Shown one piece after another: positions 12,561 through 22,146 of a stretch of DNA of 64,000 nt. Position numbers and translations under genes: made by a program. The stretch's first letter is position 1. Each line of letters opens with the position of its first letter. This DNA comes from Stratiolaelaps scimitus (lineage: Eukaryota; Arthropoda; Arachnida; Mesostigmata; Laelapidae): contig JABWDB010000004.1 in NCBI GenBank assembly GCA_019614645.1, positions 620,001 through 684,000 on the forward strand, given 5' to 3'. Under the pieces are notes generated by a model. That model searched no databases, was not told the origin of the DNA, and saw only the letters and a program-made list of their open reading frames with translations.

Positions 12561-12880
12561 CATATATATAGTGTTATCACATATAGCCTTTTATGGATGT
12601 CGATGTGCTAATTGGCTAATTGTCCCTCAGGGCAGACACAAATCGAAACTATAGTCAACCCTCTGTTCCTCCCTGATTGCGAGCTATTGTTAGTTCCAGA
12701 TTTATCAAATTGTACACAATAACAACTGCTCGCCTATAAGCGACAGGAAACTGCCAGCCGGTAATTTCAGCTTACCTTATCGGGCTCTATCGAGTCCATG
12801 ATGTGAGCCGGAGAGGCCCGCACTCGCGTTACTAAGCCCACAATTGTTGCGACTATCCAGAAAGACCTATGTAGAATCAT
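10885..12880 (-). CDS. Secreted lipocalin, ApoD/Lazarillo type, four exons
   Basis: Four minus-strand exons join in frame: 12776-12880, 12343-12473, 11448-11605 and 10885-11030 (donors gtaagc, gtaagt, gtcggt; all acceptors end in cag). They encode 179 residues. Residues 1 to about 22 (MILHRSFWIVATIVGLV start) form a signal peptide. The lipocalin signature FLGKWWV lies at 36-42, with the first-strand Gly-x-Trp as G38-K-W40. The second lipocalin motif is GTDYTNWAVIW at 115-125. The third is the conserved arginine region ITRTPNMED in the last exon, followed by the C-terminal helix. The mature protein has Cys56 and Cys173, placed like an ApoD-type disulfide. ApoD-like lipocalins carry small hydrophobic ligands outside cells. 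The link from the TDY motif to the RTP motif is short, and the donor at 11447 is weak, so that junction is the least certain. No close poly(A) signal was found. Tick histamine-binding lipocalins look different, so I favour the ApoD class. Confidence 0.9.
12512..12570. repeat. (TA)n microsatellite in lipocalin intron 1
   Basis: About 59 bases of TA repeats with two interruptions (tacata), lying about 40 bases upstream of exon 2 of the lipocalin on its minus-strand sense. Confidence 0.95.
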
Positions 12881-15340
12881 AGTGGCAGGATGAAAAAACG
12901 CTGATCGGCTACAAAATGTAACACTCTGTCTAAGTTGTCAACTTCAGATGACTCCTGGCTTACTCGCCTCCTCTGACTCGTGTGCACGACGCTGCGTCTT
13001 AAGTGCCGCCTACCGAAATCTTCTCCTTATATGATTTCCGCAATTGTAGTACTTACTCATTTGGGTGTTGTTGCTTTTTTTCCCCTCAAATATCTATTAA
13101 TATTCATTTTGGCAAATAGTTGCGTATTAAGTGGAAAACCCTCGTCATTCCTGAGGGCCACTGAATATACGAGTAATCGAGAACTTATCCATAGATTTGC
13201 TGGCAAACACCAGGGTAGAGCCACTAATTGGACTGTGGTTGTCGCGCTCAGCTTTCCACATATGTTTTGCTATTCTGTCCTTTTTTTTATGGTGACTAAT
13301 TTTCAGCCGCTCTCTGATAGTCTCGCAATCATTTGAAGGTCAGCATGCCATATCGAGGCAAGTATCGCATTAATATTCAGTTGGCATTTGGACATATTAT
13401 CATAATTCGGATTTTTTTATGGGATGACCTCTGCGAAGAACTTATCAATGACGGTACGCTTGTTTCATTACAGTGAGGCCGCGACGATTTCGGGTAATGT
13501 AGCGTTATTGGAAGCAAAAGGAAATGTTTTTTTCTCGGTTGTTTATTGAAACGATGATCTTATTATCACCGACATAAACCCGCATAACGATAGCGAACTT
13601 CGTGCGGAGGTTTGAGCTGAACCCGTATACGAGGATAATGTGGCATTGCTTTGGTTTGCCACACCTAAAATTTACATTTGACAAATTTAGACTGTTTCAA
13701 AGACTGATGTCAATTCCACCATTTCAGGCATCCTTGTGCCATAAAAAAGATCTTTTCTAAGAGGGTCCGAACCGGTCCCCTAGATAACAGGTCCAAAATC
13801 AACTCAATGCAGAGATAAGGTCACTATGTTGATAATTCTGCAAATATAAACAGCATTAATTCGTATGTACCCTGTGGGACTCGGACCGATGACACTGTGA
13901 TTCTAAGTAGCCGGCAGCGGGTTTTATTTTGAAAATCGAATACAAATATATAACAAGACACAAAATCCAGAAAATCAAAATTTCGATGTCGTCAAACTTT
14001 GATCAAAATCCCACCAGCGCTTCACAAGGTCTTCTCCAAAGTTTAGTACCCCCACTCAGATACACGCATTTGTGATTCCGTGCTCTTCCCATCGGGTTTT
14101 AACATACATCGGCACCTGCACTAACGAGACTAAGAGATAGTTCAGGGAAGCTTAACTTCAGAACCGTTAAACTTAAATAGATCACGTCCCCCACAGGGGG
14201 TGGCATACATTTCCGAGCAACCTGTAGTTTCCATGTGGCATTTTTCAAATTGGTTTCTATGTAAGTGCAGTAGGATTTAATACGTTTGAATCCTGTCCCG
14301 ATCGTTCGACAATTAGTTTTCACAACGTTGCTGTGGCGCGCCTTTATATCCTCACTCATATTCTCGACCGCAGAGTACAGCCAAACCCGCTGATGCCTTT
14401 CGGGCGAAATGTTTATATGTGCCAATACCTATCATGGGTGCGCGAGCGCAATCACTGATTATTCGCCGTTTTGCAGAACAACAACCAAGATTTTGGCCTA
14501 AGCCTTAGGCGATTGGGGCGTTGGAGCGTCCTCTTGTAGGAGCGGTATTCAATTTTCATGAATGCATACCCTTCTTAATTATTGATACATATACGTTCAT
14601 TGGGTGATAATTGTTTGCTAAATTACATGACACAAATAAAACACTATGAAAGAATATTTTGTCATCGCCCAAAATCTGCTATAACCAATGTCCAGCCAGC
14701 GGATATACAGGTCGAACAAATGCGTTCGCTTCATTCGACGACTATTATAGATCTAGTCAGCGGAACACATTCGGCGAGATCTCTTCCTCTTCTCGGCGGC
14801 ATCACTTTTCTCCCTTATACGCTATTGGTGGGTCGCGCTGAGCGACCTCTGTGACGTCGTGACCGCGCATGGGGCGCGTCACATAGGAGAGGGAGTCCGC
14901 CGCAGCGACATCACTGCAGGCCTGGCCTGAGCGAGCGGAAAACGCGAGAGACCTGTCACGGATCGTCCTTGTGGTTGGCGCCGCAGACAGCTGTCGCAGA
15001 GCACGCACAGACCCAGAGCAGCGCTCGTAACGACACAGTGTGTCAAGCATCATAACTCCAACAGGAACTATTGGCGTTCATTGAAGATAACAACGGTGTT
15101 CTCTAGCTAGCGTCGTTAGAAAGTTATGCACCTGCCGAGTTACGTTACTCGAATTGCCAAACGTTAACCACCCTTCCGACAACGTTCTCAATTGTCAGTC
15201 TACAAGCTTCAAGGTTGTTCTATAGCTGGCTAAAAAAATACACCAGTAAACCGTGTCCGTTCAACGTGAAGCGAACGCTCACGTAAACTCTTGTCAGCTG
15301 GTGTCAACTTTCGAACTATTTCTGTGTGAGTTCGAACTCA
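12881..15340. other. Intergenic; right part is a likely sulfiredoxin promoter
   Basis: 12881 to about 14650 shows no supported gene. About 14700-15060 is richer in CG dinucleotides than its surroundings (for example gtgacgtcgtgaccgcgcatggg near 14850) and contains short open frames on both strands (14659-14841 plus, 14802-15053 minus) that I cannot tell apart from non-coding DNA. It lies 300-600 bases upstream of the sulfiredoxin start, so promoter and 5' UTR sequence is the simplest reading. Confidence 0.4.
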
Positions 15341-18300
15341 ATGAGTGCTCTGCGTGCCGCCGTCGTCGTGCGATTAGTGAGATCCTCCGCGCCACTTCGT
15401 CAACACAGACGGCCGAACGAAGACTTCCGTAGAACTTCAAGAAATATGAGTACCGACTTAACCAGCGAACGATCAATTCACTCCGACCATATCGGTGAGC
15501 AACTTGCTGTTGTTGTTGTTTATTAAAGCAGATAATAGCAGTGCTGGTAGTAGTTCAGTGGGATGGCGTGGAGGCCGCACCGAGGACTTGGAAGCTTTAT
15601 GGCCGCCGGTTCGAATTGCGCAGGATGCATTCGGCTTGAAGTGATACTGAAAGTCGTTCCGAACCCAAGTAACAGCATCTCGAGGGTATTAAAAAAATAA
15701 CACCAAAAATTATAGTAACATATAGGTAGTTCAATATCGGCATCATGGGAGTTAGAGGAAAGATAGCCTCAAAGAGGGAATGGGACTAGTTCGTATTTAT
15801 ATGTTGTTTTTCGGAACGTTAGTACTAGATAACTTCCATATGCATTTTGGTGGCGTTCTGGACACGGCATGTGGTTGCACAGAAGAACGAGCCGACAAAG
15901 AATCGAGAATATCTGAAACTTTAGTACATTTATTCAAATAATTGATTGTATTATATATGTTGAAGTGCAGTATTGGCGTAATTATGCCTTGCTGGCGCAT
16001 TTGTGTGCGCACCACAATTCGAGGAGACACGTAGGTGCATACGCGGGGTTCTAGTCCCCACCGTTGCACATTTTAATTTAGGGGTCCGTCTTGCGGATCA
16101 ATGCCAAAGCCGTTAAATGTTGGCTCCGAATCAGCTCGAAAACATATACAGGTGTCGAACTGTACCATGCAATTAATCCAGTTCTATCCACCGCAAAGAG
16201 CGTCATTAATTATCTAAAATTAAACAAATAAACTTTCTTTAAAAAATTACCTAAACTTCATCGTCAACATATGCATGCGTTGGTATACATGCATAACTAG
16301 TAGTCTGAAAAGGCATATTAAATGGATTCTTCTGGTTTTTTGTTGTCCACGATTGTTCTACGTCTTAGTAGATTTGGGCTGATCCGAATATAAATTCGTT
16401 TATCTAAATGCGGCTATTGAGGGCCCAAGTGGGGACACACAATCAGATCATATAAGAGCATGCCTCTATCTATAGTATTTAATATATCTCATTTCCATTG
16501 ACAATCATTGTCTATTATTGCAACAGTTCGCCCTCCCTCTCCACCGAGTCGCATCATGCCGCAAAACAATCATTAGCTCCTGCGCGCCCAACCAGATATA
16601 TTCTCATAGGTACTCACAAACGGGCAAAGAGGCTCAAGCACTAGATGTACGAGCTGATCCAGCAAATGCACCCTACCGTTTGCTATGGCACGGACGCACG
16701 ATTCGATTACGGGTTACACCGTTGAGGTTGTACGACTTTTGACAGCCTGCTCCATTTTCAGCTACAGTTGTGTTCTTGGTATATTTGTTTTGCTATTCAA
16801 AAAAATTCTGTCATTTCGAAACGAGCGAGGGCAGAGTGAAGGGTTTCGTGTATTTAGTCTCTCGTCATAGCGGTCTTAATGTAGGAGCCACTCCGCCGCG
16901 TGCAGCGGAAGCAAACATCACGCAAAAACACTCACGTTCGAAAATACTTAAAGAGCAACAAGGCGGCTGAGCCGCATCGGTCCACGTTTTCTCATTTCTA
17001 ACCTAATTTATTTATTAATAGATAAACGCCATTTCGAGAGGTTGTCCGTCATAGAGCGCTATTGTGTTTGTCCCAAAATCTGCACGCTGGCAGTACGTGT
17101 CCGCCAGTTTCGTTCCTCTTGCTTTGGCCGTCGCTCGCGCTCTGTTTGATTAATGTCTCTTATCCGGCCAAGTTGTCGCGTTCGAGAGTTACTAGTTTCG
17201 TTGAGGTTGATACGAAATATGTCTTCATCCACCGCAGCTGCCTTGGCAACTGGGGCGGCCGAAGCTATCCCCTGCACGTCGCCTGTCGAGGATGAGCCTC
17301 ACGGCGAAAAGCGCAAGAACTCGGCGGACGAAACGGAGCTGCTAGCGGGAACGCTCGATATAAAAAAAATCCGCCGTGGAAACCGGCAGCTTCGACCCGG
17401 ATTCTCCGAGGACCGTTACGATGAAACTGAGTATTATTTTGAAAATGGCCTAAGAAAGGTCTACCCGTACACATTTACCTATTCGACTTTTGCCAAAGGC
17501 CGCTGGGTCGGCAGACAGCTGTTGGAGGTGTTTAAGCATGAGTTTCGCGCGCAAACAATGGAGTACTACCATAATGCTATCGCCAACGGGCTTGTACGTG
17601 TCAATAACGAGCCGGTGGGTCTCGATTACCGGCTGAACGATGGCGATCTGATGGTGAACAAGACGCATCGCCATGAAGTGCCTGTTATTGGTGAGTCATC
17701 AGTCTCTAGTTATTAGTTCGCGTTTATAGATGGTGAGAGCTAATATTAAAACATAACGATTGTCAAGTTTCAAAGTGGACATTTCGGCTGGTTTTTTTTT
17801 AATGTAAACGTCTCCCGTTCTCCGATTATCTATCTATCTAGTAATTTCGCATATAGTCGTCCTTTTCCGGAAAACAAAAAGGTTGACAAAGGTAGAGAAA
17901 TGATTCATTTCACAACATATGACTTCTTCTTGGCCAAACACATGGCAGCCAACTCACTCATATTGTTAAAGCGACCTTTGAAATACAGCAGCGTTAACCA
18001 TTATTATTTCTTGCTACATATTTCGATTTCTTGCTAAGTGTACAATATTGTCCAACAGTATCATGGCGCATCGTCCGCTTATAGTGCATCAATCACACTC
18101 ATTACCCTGACTCGTTCAGAGGGAATTGAAACACGACCCACTTATTTATTCCGTAAATCCGTTGTCTGCCCTTGTCTTTCAGGTTGCAAACTCAAGATCA
18201 TCCACGAGGACGATGATATGCTGGTGGTTGACAAGCCCCCATCGATACCTGTGCACCCGTGCGGTCGATATCGCCACAACAGTATTGTTTTCCTTCTTGC

Positions 18301-21300
18301 CAAGGAGTTCGGCATCAAGAAGGTCCACACGATTCATCGGCTTGACAGGCTCACGTCTGGCGTGCTTATGTTCGCCAAGAGCCGAGAGCGATCGCAGTTC
18401 ATGTCGTCGCAGATTCGGGATTTCGCCGTGCAGAAAGAATACCTGTGCCGGGTCGAGGGCGAGTTTCCCACCGACGAAACGGTGGTGTCCGAGCCGATCG
18501 AGGTATTTTCGAACAAGATCGGTGTCAGTGGCGTAGGCCGACTGGGAAGAGAATGCCAGACGTGGTTTAAACGACTCAGCTTCAATGGGAAATCGAGCGT
18601 TGTGCTTGCGAGGCCAAAACAGGGCCGAATGCACCAGATTCGGGTGCATCTTCAGTACCTTGGACATCCGATTGTCAACGATACTCTTTACAATGATGTG
18701 GTATGTTTTCTGGTTAAAAATCAACGCGATGCTTGATGTGATACGGTTGTTGATATTCGGAAACTAAATTTATGAAATCTACAACCTAGCGAAGCCTTCA
18801 TAGTTCATTGTTTAGCTAGGAGCATTTCACAAGAAAGAAGATGCATCCTATTAACCGTCTTTCAAAAATAGCATGTTTCTTCAAAGGAATCAGATAATGG
18901 CGCAGAATTTATAAATAGCACATATATTGTTTTGTAAGGCAGAGACAGTGTTTATTGTTCTGTGTGCTGTTACATACATTTTTTATCCTCTTTCCAAAAC
19001 TTGACCATTGTGAAATTGCCGTTCCGACAATAAACTATGATTTCAATTTGAATTTAATCTGAGTGTCGTAACGTGGCAACGAAGCGACGGAACACCTGTT
19101 GCTCAAATCAATTTCGAAATAATCTTTTGTCCATTTCATCATTTACAGGTATTCGGCAAGAACAAGGCTAAAGGCGGTCTCTCTGAGAAGTCCAAGGAAG
19201 AATTGATTGCCGATTTGCTCAGGCAACACTCTATTGAGAATTGGCTCAGGCCAATGACAGAAGAAGAGATCGCGAAGCGACGGAGCGAGTGGGGTCGTGC
19301 AGCCACCGTTCCGTCGGACCAGCCACGTGACGACCCCTTCAAGGGTTATCCCAAAAGTCTAGAGCACTATATTGACGACGAGTTCAAACGCGCCATCCAT
19401 GGCTACCAGCCGGAGAAGATGAACTTTTACGACATCTGCAGAGAATGCCATAGCCAATATACGGACCCCCCGCCTCAGGATCTTCTAATATACTTACACT
19501 GCTACCAGTATAAGGGAGATGGTTGGGAGTATACGGCGAGTTGGCCCAATTGGGCTAAGGAGGAATGGGATCTCGATTAGAGCAGTTAGAGGTTAAGCGC
19601 GAAGTCTTCCCGACTCATGCTTCAGCGTGAAGGGATGTGGCTATATTTGTACGTGATATGGGGTTTCGTGAAACTGTGAGAATGTATAGCTGAAACGAAT
19701 TGTCTCGTTAGTTATTATAAATGCGCCAGTGAATGTTAGTCTGTTATTGTTTATGAAAGCAACATTTGTAGCAATAAATTAACTTATATTTTTGGGTTTT
19801 GTCACTCAATCTGTGTACTTCATTTTCGTTCGAACGGATCACCGCTGAATTTTCTATTGGAAGCGCCATGATGAATTATACTCATACGATAACTTCCATG
19901 TTGTCTAAATTTAGAATAGAGGAAGACCACTCCTAGCTGGATGCGAGTCCTTTACGGGGGTTACATACGTAGTAGTTTTGAGCAGAGCACGTTGACACGT
20001 TTAAAATCTAAACGAAGCTTATTTGACAAATAAACCCAATTTTCACAGTTTCAAATTGAACGGCCCGAATTAGTGGGCCCACGGTAGCAAAAATTACGTT
20101 CGCGCGTAGCCCGCCGAGAGCCTCGGAGACGGCCACATCATTTAAATTGTTATTGAGCAACACATTCAGTGCTGTATGATTTGATAAACTTTGTTTATCG
20201 TCACACGTAGCGCGAGTAGACTGATAGAGCCCTTAGATGTTGGAACCTACGGCGAAATCAGTCGAATCAAACTCATCGATTCGCGCACCTGTGAAGTAGC
20301 CGATATTTCTCGTCCTGTTAATGAATATTGAATCAGCTTCCGGACGGTGGTCGAACGGCGTCTTCAGCCCGCACTATCGGCTCTCGTTACTAGTCATGGC
20401 TTCTTCCTTTAGCTGAGCTGAACGGTTCCGCCGAATGTAACCAGGATGTCATGTTACACTATATTACCGACTGTCCAAAACTGGAAATTTGCAGTAGATC
20501 TTCTTGAAGATGATCGCTTACGTATGACGTAACGCTACTGTAACGTTGCGAACTAAGTGCGAATAATCAGCGTATAACAACAAAACCAAATACAACCTCC
20601 TGTGGTCCGTTGCAAGGAGTCGGAGACAATCTTTAACAACATCGATGGACGTTCAAGGTTATCGTGCACCCGCTCAGCTGTGCCTGAATAATTTCCTTCG
20701 GAAAATATAATATTACACGTCGAAATATATTATTATACGCCACATGTCCTAAGAGCTTAGTTCGTAATAAAGTTGGCGGCTGCCATACCTATTCGTTCGT
20801 CTTTACGAGTTTCCTTCAATCAACTCATGTTAAATGTTTACTTTGACGAGGCGTCTATTCTAAGCTGTGGCGCGAGCACCGATGTTTGCATGAATTATAT
20901 GAGAACTATTAGGAAAGTGCTAAGTCGATTTATATATATATATATATATATGTATTAAACTTATTGAATAGAAACGAGCCGACCTGTTGCCTCGTCAACG
21001 GTAGGCAATGCAATGAATCATCTTCTCTTCAACAACGATCGCTTAATGCGATCATACAAACATGCCTCTTGTTATTTTTATTATTATTATTATCATTATT
21101 AATGGATATTGCATTGCGTGACCGTTATCGACCTCGTCTATTTCACTGTTTCATTTCCAGCGGAGGTCCACGTGATGCCATTCGATGCCATTATCAGACC
21201 CATACCCTCAGTGCTAGATGAGGCCAAAGTGGCCTCTATCATAGAGGCGCTCCGTCAACCTGACAGCGAATTTAAGGTTGGTACTGTTGGTGTGGATTCC

Positions 21301-21784
21301 CTTGCGTTTCAAATTAACTACTTGGTATATTTTAAAAATGCATGTGTATATATATATTATATTTTCATTGCACAGCGGAGTATGGCAATGAGTGAAGCGC
21401 ATGTTTACACTCCTAAGTTAGGTCTACCAAACAATTTAGAGAAGCTTTTTCAATTTTCGAAGAAAATCTAATTAAGGCAAGTGTTTCACATATTTACATG
21501 GAGCCCTAACCTCTCTCTCTCCCCAATAATATATAGATATATATCTATATATATATATTATTATTTCATCAAAGTTATTCAATAATTTCCCACAGGTCCC
21601 ACCCATCGATGTTCTGTGGATCAAAGGACGCGAAGGCGGTGATTATTTCTACTCATTTGGGGGCTGTCATCGTTATGAAGCCGCGAGAAGGCTCGGCCTT
21701 AGCCAGATCCGAGCGAAGATCGTAAAGTCGAACATCCAAGATCTACGAACCTACCTCGGCGCTAGTACACCCGATTTGAAATGA
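15341..21784 (+). CDS. SRXN1: Sulfiredoxin, three exons, with a nested gene in intron 1
   Basis: Sulfiredoxin uses ATP to reduce the sulfinic-acid form of 2-Cys peroxiredoxins and so restores them. Exons: 15341-15494 (donor gtgagc), 21161-21276 (acceptor ttccag, donor gttggt) and 21596-21784 (acceptor cccacag, stop TGA). Exon 1 ends SIHSDHI plus one base, which completes an Ala codon with exon 2, giving [18 protein letters not shown]. This matches the conserved N-terminal region of the family. Exon 2 has the [14 protein letters not shown] block. Exon 3 has [11 protein letters not shown] and the active-site motif [11 protein letters not shown] with catalytic Cys114, and ends YLGASTPDL. Both junctions keep frame. 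From ATG 15341 the protein is 152 residues; from the internal ATG at 15446 it is 117. The extra 35 residues are rich in Arg and Ala/Val with a single acidic pair, like a mitochondrial presequence. A poly(A) signal AATAAA lies at 21802-21807. Intron 1 (15495-21160) encloses the RPUSD2-like gene on the same strand. Confidence 0.93.
17153..19580 (+). CDS. RPUSD2: RNA pseudouridine synthase, RluA family, RPUSD2-like, three exons
   Basis: It converts uridine to pseudouridine in RNA. Exons: 17153-17690 (donor gtgagt), 18183-18700 (acceptor ctttcag, donor gtatgt) and 19149-19580 (acceptor ttacag, stop TAG). Phases 1 and 0 match, giving 495 residues. Seen in order: an Arg-rich N-terminus (1-22); a disordered acidic/basic region (40-95); an S4-like RNA-binding segment (about 115-175, [12 protein letters not shown] to NDGDLMVNK); and the RluA catalytic domain with [17 protein letters not shown] and the signature HRLDRLTSG, catalytic Asp234. 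The [19 protein letters not shown] block follows. The C-terminal tail has Cys-Cys and His-Cys pairs ([17 protein letters not shown]), as in vertebrate RPUSD2. An in-frame TGA two codons upstream makes 17153 the first possible ATG; a second ATG at 17219 would remove the presequence-like Arg-rich part. AATAAA is at 19773-19778. The whole gene sits inside sulfiredoxin intron 1. Confidence 0.95.
19773..19778 (+). promoter_or_regulatory. Poly(A) signal of the RPUSD2-like gene
   Basis: AATAAA about 190 bases after the stop codon. It implies transcription of the nested gene ends within sulfiredoxin intron 1. Confidence 0.65.
20930..20952. repeat. (TA)n microsatellite in sulfiredoxin intron 1
   Basis: About 23 bases of TA repeats. 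Confidence 0.9.
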
Positions 21785-21801
21785 TATATTTTACGTCTTC
21801 T

Positions 21802-21807
21802 AATAAA
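21802..21807 (+). promoter_or_regulatory. Poly(A) signal of sulfiredoxin
   Basis: AATAAA 18 bases past the TGA stop, so the 3' UTR would be very short. Confidence 0.7.
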
Positions 21808-21945
21808 ATCAAATTCCCAACCGTTTTTGCCATTTCGTGCAGCTAATACCTTGACACCACTTCGTACGCAGGCTGAGTTCTGCATTTTGCATCGTGGGCG
21901 CCAATATATCTCCGGAGTCGTGAGCGATTGACGATATTTGGAGTG

Positions 21946-22146
21946 CTATTCGAAATAGCCGAGGGAACAGTCGCGTAATTCAGCTGGAGTGCAGCCAATG
22001 AAGCAATCGTCACAAACAGCAACTGAGTAGTTTTCTAGCCATTTCTGAATCAGGGTCACAGGATTCAAGTAACGTAAATCCTTGCCACGGATCCCTGCTA
22101 GTTGAATGTTCGCATCATAAATCGTGTCCGCTATGCCGTCACACAT
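21946..22146 (-). CDS. Possible small cysteine-containing ORF, tail-to-tail with sulfiredoxin
   Basis: A 66-residue open frame with an ATG start on the minus strand. It has five cysteines (MCDGIADT start, VAVCDDCFIGC near the end) and codon use that looks plausible. There is no recognisable domain or signal peptide, and upstream exons were not found. It may be chance; it is listed because it is the best open frame in the first kilobase beyond sulfiredoxin. Confidence 0.2.
   Translation of the reverse strand: MCDGIADTIYDANIQLAGIRGKDLRYLNPVTLIQKWLENYSVAVCDDCFIGCTPAELRDCSLGYFE

Noticed and set aside
12278..12611. Plus-strand frames running through the (TA)n tract
   Set aside because: They are Tyr-Ile readings of a microsatellite plus antisense of lipocalin exon 2.
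14099..14425. 108-codon minus-strand frame
   Set aside because: It has no motif, signal peptide or exon partners, and the composition is ordinary for chance in this region.
15540..15640. tRNA-like A and B boxes (tagttcagtgg, ggttcgaattg)
   Set aside because: The T stem and acceptor stem do not pair, so it is not a tRNA gene. It may be a SINE scrap, but no second copy was seen in the window.
18179..18724. 181-codon minus-strand open frame
   Set aside because: It is a shadow of the pseudouridine synthase exon 2, which carries the catalytic motif on the other strand.
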